A DNA stretch of 64,000 bases from Mycobacterium sp. 1164966.3. Lineage in GTDB: Bacteria > Actinomycetota > Actinomycetes > Mycobacteriales > Mycobacteriaceae. The DNA is taken from positions 62,001-126,000 of the forward strand of contig NZ_LZSG01000021.1 of assembly GCF_001665395.1 (NCBI RefSeq). Reading direction: 5' to 3'. The notes under the pieces were generated by a model that was not told the origin of the DNA, made no database searches, and worked only from the letters and a program-made list of their open reading frames with translations. Position numbers and translations under genes: made by a program. This document shows positions 41,771 through 49,831 of the stretch, in pieces (position 1 is the stretch's first letter; each line of letters starts with the position of its first letter).

Positions 41771-41801
41771 AGTATGCCCGCCGCGGCGCGGCGGGCATAC
41801 T
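41771..41801 (-). terminator. Perfect 14-bp hairpin between sigB and ideR
   Basis: AGTATGCCCGCCGC (41771-41784) and its exact reverse complement (41788-41801) are separated by three bases. It lies 29 nt past the sigB stop, without a clear U-tract on the minus strand. It is a likely terminator or attenuator separating sigB from ideR. Confidence 0.7.
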
Positions 41802-41829
41802 GTCTGCTACCTAGCTGTGGGCGGAGTCG

Positions 41830-42837
41830 TCAGCTTGCATACGAGCGCAGCCGGTCGGCGCGCTCGCCGTGGCGGAGCTTGCACATCACATCGCGCTCGA
41901 TCTGACGGACGCGCTCGCGGGACAACCCGAAAAGCTTGCCGATCTGATCCAGCGTGCGCGGCTGGCCGTCGTCCAGACCGAAGCGCAGCCGGATCACCTG
42001 GTGCTCACGCTCATCGAGCGTGGCCAGCACGCTGCGGATGTCGACGTGCAGCAACTCGGCAATCACCGCGTTCTCGGCGGACATCGCTTCGGCGTCCTCG
42101 ATGAAATCGCCCAGCGGGGCTTCCTCTTCGGAGCCGACCGGCATGTCCAGGCTCACCGGGTCACGGCTGTGCTCGAGCAAGTCGTTGATCTTCTCGATCG
42201 GTATGCCCGATTCGGCGGCGAGCTCCTCGTCGCTGGCTTCGCGTCCCAGGTTCTGGTGCATCTCGCGCTTGATCCGCGCCAGCTTGTTGACCTGTTCGAC
42301 CAGGTGCACGGGCAGCCGGATGGTGCGGCTCTGGTCGGCCATGCCGCGGGTGATGGCCTGGCGGATCCACCATGTGGCGTACGTCGAGAACTTGAATCCC
42401 TTTGTGTAGTCGAACTTTTCCATCGCGCGGATCAGGCCCAGGTTGCCCTCTTGGATGAGGTCCAGCAGGGGCATTCCACGGCCTGTGTAGCGCTTGGCCA
42501 ACGACACGACCAGGCGCAGGTTGGCTTCCAGCAGGTGGCGGCGGGCTGCCTCACCGTCGCGCACCACAGCCGCCAGCTCTCGCTTGCGGTTCTCGCCGAG
42601 ACGCTTACGGGTCTCGAGCAGGTGTTCGGCATACAGGCCGGCCTCGATGCGCTTGGCCAGCTCGACCTCGTCGGCGGCGTTGAGCAGGGCCGTTTTGCCG
42701 ATGCCGTTCAGGTACACGCGTACCAGGTCCGCCGCCGGGCTCTGTGCATCCAGATCGCTCTCAATGCGGGTGGACCGTGTCGTGGGGTCGGCGCCTCTGA
42801 CGCCTGCGTTGGCCCCCCTTGCGGCTGCATTTGCCAT
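41830..42837 (-). CDS. sigB: RNA polymerase sigma factor SigB
   Basis: Group 2 sigma factor for stress and stationary phase. 335 residues. Region 1.2/2 with [15 protein letters not shown] and [17 protein letters not shown], and region 4 with [27 protein letters not shown] just before ATG 42837 selects this start over 42882. Compared with M. tuberculosis SigB the N-terminus is slightly longer. A SigE/SigH-type promoter lies upstream (42875-42900). Confidence 0.97.
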   Translation of the reverse strand: MANAAARGANAGVRGADPTTRSTRIESDLDAQSPAADLVRVYLNGIGKTALLNAADEVELAKRIEAGLYAEHLLETRKRLGENRKRELAAVVRDGEAARRHLLEANLRLVVSLAKRYTGRGMPLLDLIQEGNLGLIRAMEKFDYTKGFKFSTYATWWIRQAITRGMADQSRTIRLPVHLVEQVNKLARIKREMHQNLGREASDEELAAESGIPIEKINDLLEHSRDPVSLDMPVGSEEEAPLGDFIEDAEAMSAENAVIAELLHVDIRSVLATLDEREHQVIRLRFGLDDGQPRTLDQIGKLFGLSRERVRQIERDVMCKLRHGERADRLRSYAS

Positions 42838-42874
42838 TGCGCCCTCCCGATCGGCTTGTGCTGTCATGTGGTCT

Positions 42875-42900
42875 AACGACAAACCCTTAGTGAGAGTTCC
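42875..42900 (-). promoter_or_regulatory. SigE/SigH-type promoter of sigB
   Basis: On the minus strand GGAAC (42896-42900) is followed after exactly 17 bases by CGTT (42875-42878), the ECF sigma consensus of mycobacterial SigE/SigH promoters. It lies 38 nt upstream of the sigB start. SigE/SigH control of sigB is established in M. tuberculosis. Confidence 0.8.
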
Positions 42901-43011
42901 CAGCGCCTTGTCATCTCACACGCCTTGACGTGCGGTAATGTGCCGTCGACCTGAGAATGTCCTGAGAAGTGCGGCGAGCCGGCGCCATTCGGAAACTCTG
43001 AGCGCGGCGAC

Positions 43012-43410
43012 CTACGCGAGGTCGTCCGGGCCAGGGGGGTGGAAATGCCCGGCGGGATGTGGCCGCGCCTCGAGCGCGGGCCGTTCGGCCGTCGGGAACA
43101 AGGGGGTCCGGCGCTGGGGTCGGTCGAACCGGCGAGGCTCGTCGGCGCGGCGCGGGGGCCGGTCGTTGGCGATCAGCACGGCCATCCACGGCAACGGCAC
43201 CGACACCGCCACGATCAGCAGCGAGATCAGGCCGTTGTGCCAGGCGCCGTATGCGACGGCGGCCAAGATGAGGGCCGGGATACGGAACGCCATCAGCGTC
43301 AGGTACTTACGCACCCGCGCCCGATGCTCTTCCTCGTACGAGGGCGCGGCGGCGGTGATGAGCACTGGCCTGCCGTCGTCGTCGAACCCCTGGTCGGAGC
43401 CGCGCTTCAT
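43012..43410 (-). CDS. DUF3099 membrane protein
   Basis: A 132-residue protein with two hydrophobic segments (about 41-60 and 62-83) and a proline/arginine-rich C-terminal tail, matching the actinobacterial DUF3099 family (Rv2709-like), unknown function. GGGAGAG lies before ATG 43410. It is upstream of sigB on the same strand and divergent from the DUF3039 gene. Confidence 0.82.
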   Translation of the reverse strand: MKRGSDQGFDDDGRPVLITAAAPSYEEEHRARVRKYLTLMAFRIPALILAAVAYGAWHNGLISLLIVAVSVPLPWMAVLIANDRPPRRADEPRRFDRPQRRTPLFPTAERPALEARPHPAGHFHPPGPDDLA

Positions 43411-43499
43411 CTCTTCACTCTCCCACAACAGATCGATTCCGGCTTATCCGGTTTCGCCACGTCGATCACGTGCAGCTCGACCAGTGCACAATGTCAGGT

Positions 43500-43739
43500 A
43501 TGCAGACCCAGACGATCGAGCGCACCGATACCGACGAACGCGTCGACGACGGGACCGACAGCGACACGCCGAAGTACTTCCACTACGTCCGCAAGGACAA
43601 GATCGCCGAGAGCGCCGTCATGGGCAGTCACGTTGTGGCGTTGTGCGGTGAGGTATTTCCCGTCACACGCGCGGCCAAACCGGGCTCGCCGGTGTGCCCG
43701 GAATGCAAGCAGATCTACGACAAGCTCAAGAAAAGCTGA
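43500..43739 (+). CDS. DUF3039 zinc-ribbon protein
   Basis: A 79-residue protein. A conserved KYFHYVRKDKIAESAVMG is followed by putative metal ligands (HVVALCGE and VCPEC), typical of DUF3039 (Rv2708c-like), function unknown. ATG 43500 is preferred; an upstream ATG at 43494 is possible. Its TGA abuts the stop of the convergent YihY gene without a gap (TGATCA). Confidence 0.85.
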   Translation: MQTQTIERTDTDERVDDGTDSDTPKYFHYVRKDKIAESAVMGSHVVALCGEVFPVTRAAKPGSPVCPECKQIYDKLKKS

Positions 43740-44720
43740 TCAACCGGCCTGGTCCGCCGGGGCAACGTTGTCCTGCGACGGGGGAGGCTGGTACTCCGGG
43801 TCGCGACGCACCCGCGCGACCAGCCAGCGTCGCAACCGGTGGGCGTGGGTGGCCTGGGCGGGGAACTCCTCCTGGATAGCGGCGTTGAGTTCGGCGCCGA
43901 ACATGACGGCGAAGCCCCCGAAGAACGCGAAGAGCAGAAACGCGATCGGCGTGGCCAGCGCCCCGTACGTGTAGCCGGTGCTGGTGATCCATTTCAGGTA
44001 GAACCGCAACCCCAGCGTGGCGGTCACGAACACCGCTGTCGCGAAGATGGCGCCGATCATCAGCCGATGCGACGGCAGCGGTACCGGCAGCGAAACGCGG
44101 TACAGCACCATCACGCCCAACATGAGGCCGAAGATCAGCATCGGGTAGTAGCCGTAGTGCAGCAGGTTGCCCAACGTCGGCGGGATGTGCTCAGCGACCT
44201 TGCGCGGGCCGACGACGGCCAGCGGCGCGGTCGCCACCAGGAAAATCAGCATGATCACGTAGAGGAACAACGAAAAGAATCGTTGTCGCACCGGGTGACG
44301 CAGCGGCGTCTGGTCGTGCGCTTCCACCACCGAGTCGACGAACGACGAGATCGCCGACGATCCCGCCCAGAGCGAGATGACGAAGCCCAGTGACACCACT
44401 TCGCCACGCGCGTGCTTGGTGACATCGCGGATGGTGGGCTCGATGATCTCGTTGACCACGCTGGGCGCGAAGAAGCTGTGGGCGGTGGTGACCAACGTCT
44501 TTTCGATGGCCGGCAGCGTGTCAGCGCCGAACAGCGGCGCTACGAAGGCCAGGCAGCCCAGCATTCCCAGCAGCAGTGGCGGCAGGGACAGACACGACCA
44601 GAAGCCCGCTTGCGCGGACTCCGAGAAGATCGAGTCATCCCAGCTTTTCGATAACGCCCTTTTGCTTATTCGCCACACATGGTGGCGGGACGGCCTGGCT
44701 GCCTGGTCATTCATACCCAT
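43740..44720 (-). CDS. YihY/BrkB-family membrane protein
   Basis: A 326-residue protein with six hydrophobic segments, of the YihY/virulence factor BrkB family (Rv2707-like), often mis-called ribonuclease BN. Key parts include SLPPLLLGMLGC, SLGFVISLWAGSSAISSFVDS and YGALATPIAFLLFAFFGGFAVMFGAELNA. Function unsettled. The start is ATG 44720 or 44714. Confidence 0.88.
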   Translation of the reverse strand: MGMNDQAARPSRHHVWRISKRALSKSWDDSIFSESAQAGFWSCLSLPPLLLGMLGCLAFVAPLFGADTLPAIEKTLVTTAHSFFAPSVVNEIIEPTIRDVTKHARGEVVSLGFVISLWAGSSAISSFVDSVVEAHDQTPLRHPVRQRFFSLFLYVIMLIFLVATAPLAVVGPRKVAEHIPPTLGNLLHYGYYPMLIFGLMLGVMVLYRVSLPVPLPSHRLMIGAIFATAVFVTATLGLRFYLKWITSTGYTYGALATPIAFLLFAFFGGFAVMFGAELNAAIQEEFPAQATHAHRLRRWLVARVRRDPEYQPPPSQDNVAPADQAG

Positions 44721-44774
44721 CCAGCATTACCATGACTGCTCGCACAGCCTGGTAGCGGATGAGTTTGGACGAAT

Positions 44775-44960
44775 TCAGCTTCCGCTGACCTCGAGCACGG
44801 CGGATTGCTCGGTCAGCTTCGCTTGATGCTTGTTTGCGTGATGCATGCAGAAGAGCAGCTCAGCTCCGGAAGCCAGCTTCGCACGAACGCGGGCGGCTGC
44901 GCCGCAGCGGTCGCAGCGGTCAGCTCTAGTCAGTTCAGGACTGGTCAGAGTTGCGTTCAT
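44775..44960 (-). CDS. DUF7455 small zinc-ribbon protein
   Basis: A 61-residue protein with CDRCGAAARVRA and LLFCMHHANKH, a Cys/His ligand set typical of the small actinobacterial DUF7455 family. Unknown function. GGAGAC before ATG 44960. It lies upstream of the YihY gene on the same strand. Confidence 0.85.
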   Translation of the reverse strand: MNATLTSPELTRADRCDRCGAAARVRAKLASGAELLFCMHHANKHQAKLTEQSAVLEVSGS

Positions 44961-45087
44961 GGCGTCTCCGTTTCTGGCGTGTCTTCAACTGTGTCAGACG
45001 TTTGGGGTTTTCGCCTTGTTCCCCGACCGTTATCAGGTGTGTCGTTTCTCACGGATTCCCGCTCGTCAGTCAGGCAAGCTAACTTCT

Positions 45088-45441
45088 ATGCCGTCAGCGC
45101 GTGTACTGGTGCACCTGTGCCCGGCCGAGAAGTGGTCGCGAGTCGGCAGCTGCGGCGAAATCCGGCCCGACGCGGGCGCCCCGTTCGTGCACCTGTCGAC
45201 TCCGGGTCAGGTGCATCTGCCGGCCAATCGGCTGTACCGCGGCCGCAGCGATCTGCTGCTGCTCTACATCGATCCGGCGGCGCTCGACGCCCCGGTGCGC
45301 TGGGAGCCGGGGGTGCCGACGGATCCGCAGTCGATGCTGTTCCCGCATCTGTACGGCGCGCTGCCCGCGAGCGCTGTGATCGAGGTCACTGCCTATTCAC
45401 CGGCGCCTGACGGCAGCTTCCCGCCGCTGGGCGACACGTAG
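45088..45441 (+). CDS. DUF952 protein
   Basis: A 117-residue protein (LVHLCPAEKW...FVHLSTPGQVHLPANRLYRG...FPHLYGALPASAVIEV). The HLS and FPHLYG motifs are diagnostic of DUF952, an ADP-ribosyltransferase-like fold of unknown role. The start at ATG 45088 gives MPSARVLVHLC. Its 3' end overlaps the convergent RidA gene by 49 nt. Confidence 0.85.
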   Translation: MPSARVLVHLCPAEKWSRVGSCGEIRPDAGAPFVHLSTPGQVHLPANRLYRGRSDLLLLYIDPAALDAPVRWEPGVPTDPQSMLFPHLYGALPASAVIEVTAYSPAPDGSFPPLGDT

Positions 45442-45797
45442 GCGTCGGCTTCGATTTCCACCAGCAGGCCGGGTTCGATGAGCGCGGAAACCTCGACCAT
45501 GGTGGCTACCGGACGTATCTGCCCGAAAACGTCTGCGTGTACTTGCGCGACTGCGCGCCAGTGAGCGATGTCGGTCACATAGATGCGGGTCCGGACCACA
45601 TCGGTCAAGCCCGCCCCGGTCTGCGCGAGCGCAACCTCGATGCGGCGCAGAGCGTCTCGGGTCTGCGCGGCGAGATCGTCGCCGCTGCCGGTGGTTCCGG
45701 CCACCGCCACGTACGGGCCAACCCGCACCGCGCGCGAATAACCCACGATCGATTCGAAATCGGATCCTGACGAGACGTTTTGTCGACCTGCTGGCAT
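45393..45797 (-). CDS. RidA/YjgF-family protein (Rv2704-like)
   Basis: A 134-residue RidA-fold protein (SRAVRVGPYVAVAGTTGSG, VVRTRIYVTDIAHW, VEVSALIEPGLLVEIEADAY). The canonical family removes reactive enamines. Arg103, the catalytic arginine of classical RidA (usually in a CR/VR motif), is not obviously present, so it may be another subfamily. A -10 TAGTGT (45804-45809, minus strand) six bases before ATG 45797 suggests a leaderless mRNA. Confidence 0.88.
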   Translation of the reverse strand: MPAGRQNVSSGSDFESIVGYSRAVRVGPYVAVAGTTGSGDDLAAQTRDALRRIEVALAQTGAGLTDVVRTRIYVTDIAHWRAVAQVHADVFGQIRPVATMVEVSALIEPGLLVEIEADAYVSPSGGKLPSGAGE

Positions 45798-46164
45798 GTG
45801 GTGACACTACGTCCGCGCTGCCGTTGGCGCATTAGGAATTTCGGCGCGGCATTGGGGTCCGGGCCACCGCGCTGATGCATCGTTGAGCGTCCGAAGAAAA
45901 TTGTTGTGCCGCAACAGAATTAGTGGTGAAAGCACAGAGCGTGCCGTTACGGACCCTCGCCACAACAGCTTTGACCTCGTTTGAATTGTCAAACCTGGAT
46001 CCGTCGAGCCTTTACACGATTTCCGCTGCGATCGCATCATCGACGCGGTCACCGAACGGCATCCCCTCGGTATCAGTTTGCACAACCACGTAGGTGGACA
46101 GCGGTGTGTGGGCCACCATCAACGGAGCAATGCGAGCGTGTCAAACCACAGAGGTGATTGCCTG
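45798..46164. other. Intergenic region upstream of the phosphoesterase
   Basis: About 367 bp without a supported gene, somewhat richer in A/T than the flanks. A short inverted repeat TTTGA (45980-45984) / TCAAA (45989-45993) is present. The first part holds the RidA promoter and the last part presumably that of the phosphoesterase gene. Confidence 0.4.
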
Positions 46165-47775
46165 ATGTCTTGTCGCTCATGGCGTGTGGTTGGTGCGCTC
46201 GCGGGGGTCGCCCTGCTGATCTTCTCCATGGACACCGGGCCCGCGGCAGCCGTCGACCCCTTTGAGGTTCAGAGCCCGAATCTGTTGGTCAACCCGGGCG
46301 CCGAGCTGGGCGACCCGTCGTTGTCTGGATACAGTTCGGTGTCCATCCCGGGCTGGAGCGTGACCGGCACACCGACCGTGATCAAGTACGGCACCCAGCG
46401 CCGCCTGCCATGGCCCCTCGCGTCGCCCGGGCCGACTCTGCCTGCCGCCTTGGGATTTCCGCGCGCTCAGAACGGGCCCCCGGACGGCGCAGTACAGTTC
46501 TTCGGCGGTGGCAACGTGGCCACATCCACGCTGACGCAAACCGTCGACCTGCGCGGCCTGCCCGCCAACGGCGCAGTGTCCTACCGGCTAAGCGGATGGC
46601 TCGGAGGCTTCTTGGAAGATCCCTCCGCGGCGACTGTCACGGTCACTTTCCTGGACGCGAATCAAGCGCCGGTGGGCACCGGCAAGATCGGGCCGGTCAC
46701 TGTATTTGACCGCCGATTGAGGACTGTGCTCCTCGAACGTCAAACCACCGGGACGATTCCCGTGGGCACCCAAAGCGCGCGTGTCGTCGTGACCCTCAAA
46801 GACTGCAACCCGGTATTCGGCAGCTACAACAACGCCTACGCCGACAACCTCTCATTTACCGTGGGTGCTCCGCTGCCCGCCCCGCCGCCCCCGACACCGC
46901 CCTTGTCCAAAGTCGGTCCGCTCGACCACGTGTTCATGATCTATCTCGAGAACCATGGCGTGAAAGACATCCGCGGCAGCCGCAATGCGCCATACATCAA
47001 CGGCCTCATCGACAACTACGGATACGGGGCGAACTACTACGCCCAAACCCACCCCAGCATTCCGAACTACTACCCGATCCTCGGCGGGTCGGACTTCGGC
47101 TTCAACTACAACTGCGAACTGGACTGCTTCGACGAACCCAACCTGGTCGACAACATCGAGCGAGCGGGCAAGGGCTGGGCCAGCTACGAGCAGTCCATGC
47201 CCTCCCCCTGTTTCACGCAGTCCTCGGGTCCCTACAGCCCCGGCGAACTACCATTTCTCGCCTTCCACGACATCGTCTCGAATCCCGCTCGCTGCCAGCA
47301 ACATGTGTTGCCGCTGGAGCGGATGGCCACGGACCTCGCGTCGCCCGCCACCACCCCGAACTACGTGTGGTGGGCTGCGGACGAGGACCACAACATGGAG
47401 GGCCCCATCAACCTCCAATTCATCATCAGCCTGCTCACGGATCATCAATACAACATCAAGTCCGGCGACAAGTTTCTCGCCGAGACATTGCCGATCATCA
47501 TGAATTCGCCTGCGTTCCAGACGCAGCGCAGCGCCATCTTCATCACGTGGGACGAGGACTACAACAACATTTCACTCGGCATCGGCAACGAAGGCAATCA
47601 TGTTCCCATGATTGTCATCCCGTCACCGAACTCCGGCATGCGCCAAGGCCACTTCCTGGCAGGCCACTACAACAACCATTACAGCCTGCTGCGGACCATC
47701 GAAGACTCGCTCCAACTTCCCCGGCTCACCAACAACGACCGATTCGCCACGGCGATGAACGACTATTGGCCATAG
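46165..47775 (+). CDS. Secreted phosphoesterase (acid phosphatase/phospholipase C-like) with N-terminal jelly-roll domain
   Basis: A 536-residue exported protein. Signal peptide ~1-33 (ALAGVALLIFSMDTGPAAA). An N-terminal beta domain (~35-225, NLLVNPGAELGDPS...PGWSV) is of the DUF642/carbohydrate-binding type. A proline-rich linker (PAPPPPTPPLSK) follows, then a phosphoesterase domain (~250-536) with LDHVFMIYLENHG, QTHPSIPNYYPILGG, WDEDYNN and NEGNHVPMIVI, the metal-binding pattern of AcpA/phospholipase C-type enzymes. GAGGTG before ATG 46165. I recall no such gene here in M. tuberculosis. Confidence 0.87.
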   Translation: MSCRSWRVVGALAGVALLIFSMDTGPAAAVDPFEVQSPNLLVNPGAELGDPSLSGYSSVSIPGWSVTGTPTVIKYGTQRRLPWPLASPGPTLPAALGFPRAQNGPPDGAVQFFGGGNVATSTLTQTVDLRGLPANGAVSYRLSGWLGGFLEDPSAATVTVTFLDANQAPVGTGKIGPVTVFDRRLRTVLLERQTTGTIPVGTQSARVVVTLKDCNPVFGSYNNAYADNLSFTVGAPLPAPPPPTPPLSKVGPLDHVFMIYLENHGVKDIRGSRNAPYINGLIDNYGYGANYYAQTHPSIPNYYPILGGSDFGFNYNCELDCFDEPNLVDNIERAGKGWASYEQSMPSPCFTQSSGPYSPGELPFLAFHDIVSNPARCQQHVLPLERMATDLASPATTPNYVWWAADEDHNMEGPINLQFIISLLTDHQYNIKSGDKFLAETLPIIMNSPAFQTQRSAIFITWDEDYNNISLGIGNEGNHVPMIVIPSPNSGMRQGHFLAGHYNNHYSLLRTIEDSLQLPRLTNNDRFATAMNDYWP

Positions 47776-47844
47776 CGTGAGCCTTCTTCCGGGAGCCATC
47801 CAGGCGTAGCGTTGCCGATGTTCTCAACGAACAGGAGAACTGCT

Positions 47845-48045
47845 ATGGCAGCCAAATTTGAGATCAGCAAGGACAAATCCGGGAAGTTTCGATTCCACCT
47901 GAAAGCGGCCAACGGCGAGATCATCGCCGCCAGCCAGGGCTACGAGACCAAGGCGAGTGCCGAGAAGGGCATTGAGTCCGTGAAGGCAAGTGCTTCCGTC
48001 GCCAACGTCGTAGACCTGACCCAGCCGCAGCCGGCGCACAACTAG
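47845..48045 (+). CDS. YegP/DUF1508 small protein
   Basis: A 66-residue protein (AKFEISKDKSGKFRFHLKAANGEII...) matching the single-unit DUF1508/YegP family, a small beta fold of unknown role. AGGAGA before ATG 47845. It lies between the phosphoesterase and the convergent cutinase gene. Confidence 0.9.
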   Translation: MAAKFEISKDKSGKFRFHLKAANGEIIAASQGYETKASAEKGIESVKASASVANVVDLTQPQPAHN

Positions 48046-48067
48046 CGCCGTCTCTAATTCGCCGACG

Positions 48068-48089
48068 CGCGAAGCGAATTCGCTTCGCG
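48068..48089. terminator. Perfect 22-bp palindrome between convergent genes
   Basis: CGCGAAGCGAA and TTCGCTTCGCG form a perfect 11-bp-arm palindrome between the YegP stop and the cutinase stop. It is likely a bidirectional terminator. Confidence 0.6.
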
Positions 48090-48121
48090 TGATGGTTGAA
48101 TGCGCGCTGCTGCGCCAGAGG

Positions 48122-48898
48122 CTAAGTGCCAAGGCCTCCTTCTGGAGAAGGTGGAGACGCGACGGCAGTCCCCGGTGCGCCAGGACCTCCGCCAAGACGA
48201 CTGGCCGCAAAGGCCGCACCCTGGTCAATTATTGGCGCGTTGGTCGAATACGCCTTATGTACGTCGAAACTTCCCCCGTCGGAACAGATCGGGTCCGCGG
48301 GAGCGCATACCTGGATGGTCTTGGCCTGATAGAGCGGCCCGATAACGACCGGCGGCGCGCCGAAGAGGTTCATCATCTTGTCGCTTGGCAGTGCGTAGAG
48401 CACCACGGAGGAGACGTGGTTGGCCACCTCGGGGTCCATCGGTTTGGGTACGCTCGCCGGATCGATCCCAGCCGGTACGGCAGGCGAGGTGACGAAGCCC
48501 ATCACGGCCGCGCCCGACGAATAACCGCCGAGCACCAACTTGGTGTTGGGGCAGTCGTGCGCCATCGAAACAACATGCGCGCCCGCGTCTCTGACGCCGT
48601 CCATGCCCGCACTCTTAAAGTCATAGGTAGCGGGGTAGTCGACCGGATACACGTCAAGCGATTTTGCGCCAAGCCGCGGGCGCAGGGAGTCAATGAATGC
48701 CTGTCCGGTCGGGCCGACGCCAGGCGGGTCGTCGGTGCCGCGCGCGAACACCACCTGAACGTCCGGACAAGGATCGGCCGAGGCGTTAGGGATTGCCGAT
48801 GCGAGGACCGAAGCGTTGACCCCCAACACCGCGACCACCGCAGGAGCAAGCAAACGAGAGACGTGACGTGCAGCGCTGCTGAGAAGGTGTCCATGCAT
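48122..48898 (-). CDS. Secreted cutinase-family serine esterase
   Basis: A 258-residue exported esterase. Signal peptide ~1-41. The catalytic triad is Ser128 (GGYSSGA), Asp207 and His214 (CSDGGSFDVHKAYS), with disulfide pairs likely Cys44-Cys116 and Cys198-Cys205. M. tuberculosis has several such lipid esterases (Cfp21/CulP family), but I do not recall one here, so this gene may be an insertion. A Gly/Pro-rich C-terminal tail follows the catalytic domain. Confidence 0.92.
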   Translation of the reverse strand: MHGHLLSSAARHVSRLLAPAVVAVLGVNASVLASAIPNASADPCPDVQVVFARGTDDPPGVGPTGQAFIDSLRPRLGAKSLDVYPVDYPATYDFKSAGMDGVRDAGAHVVSMAHDCPNTKLVLGGYSSGAAVMGFVTSPAVPAGIDPASVPKPMDPEVANHVSSVVLYALPSDKMMNLFGAPPVVIGPLYQAKTIQVCAPADPICSDGGSFDVHKAYSTNAPIIDQGAAFAASRLGGGPGAPGTAVASPPSPEGGLGT

Positions 48899-49289
48899 GT
48901 GATCACTAAAGCACGACTTTCTGGCAATGGGACGATGTTCGGTGTGGCAGTTTGCGGGATGTCCGCTCCTTCAGCGGTTGCTCGCTTCACCAAGCGGTAG
49001 CGGCCGAAAGGTGCGCCGTCCACGTCAGCCGATGTCGTTTACTCCCTTTCGAGCTACTGCTCGACAGCGAAGGTATGCAGATGGCCATAAAAATCGCCAA
49101 CCGCACTCGAGGCTGTTCGGTTTCGCGCACCTACTGGAAGTCCGGCCGACTGCTCGTCCGCTACGGCGCCGATCACGAATATCTCGCCGAGAATCTTTCA
49201 ATAATCCCGTAGCACCCGGCGCATTGTCTGCCGCAACGACTGGCCTCGGAGCATGATGGAGCACGAGAGAAAGGACTCTCAGTTGGCTC
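48899..49289. other. Region of short frames, no convincing gene
   Basis: About 390 bp. The only hint of coding is ATG 49075 to a stop at 49212 (45 residues, MQMAIKIANRTRGCSVSRTY...), which has no recognised family and a weak ribosome site. The segment separates the cutinase promoter from the zinc-ribbon membrane gene. Confidence 0.3.
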
Positions 49290-49727
49290 TTGCTAGAAGA
49301 ACTGCTGCTGTGTGCCTCTCTTGCTTTCATCGCTATGGGAGTTGGCACCGCCGCCTATGTAAAGGGGAACGCTAACCGAACAATTGCGTTCGCCGTAATT
49401 GGTATTGCGTTGGGAGCCATGGTCTTTGGTCTGATGCGGCCGAAGTGGGCGAGGCGCGCCGCTGACTATTCAAGTCGGATCCCCCCAACGGATGGCATTG
49501 GCATGGCGCTCGCCGTGATTGCTGCTGGGCAACGGCATGAGGAATGGCAACGCGCCGCGCTCGAACGGCGTGAGCGCGTAGCGCGCGGTGCCGGCGACAC
49601 CGGCCAAGCCGCAGCGAAGACCGAAACGGCTACCACGAAGGTCAGATGTCTGCAGTGCCAACATGTGCAGTCGGTGCCAGTCAGTCAACCAGCATTGGTA
49701 TGCGAGCAATGCAAGGCACAGATTTGA
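49290..49727 (+). CDS. Small membrane protein with C-terminal zinc ribbon
   Basis: A 145-residue protein with two hydrophobic segments (~5-25 and ~32-50), a charged helix, and a C-terminal CxxC...CxxC ribbon (CLQCQHVQSVPVS, CEQC). Family not recognised. The start is uncertain: TTG 49290 gives a full first membrane segment but its Shine-Dalgarno is distant; ATG 49335 would remove it. GC content of the first 150 bp is lower than the neighbours, and codon use looks foreign. It lies upstream of, and convergent with, sigA. Confidence 0.55.
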   Translation: MLEELLLCASLAFIAMGVGTAAYVKGNANRTIAFAVIGIALGAMVFGLMRPKWARRAADYSSRIPPTDGIGMALAVIAAGQRHEEWQRAALERRERVARGAGDTGQAAAKTETATTKVRCLQCQHVQSVPVSQPALVCEQCKAQI

Positions 49728-49831
49728 TGCGCGGTGCTGTGCCGACTAATCACAGTTGGCAAACATTGGCCCACACTGTTGGCGCCCGTACGGTCAAACC
49801 TTGCGGCCACGCGCCTCCACGCTGAGTGCCC

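Noticed and set aside
49075..49212. 45-residue frame between the cutinase and zinc-ribbon genes
   Set aside because: No family, weak ribosome site; too little support for a gene call.
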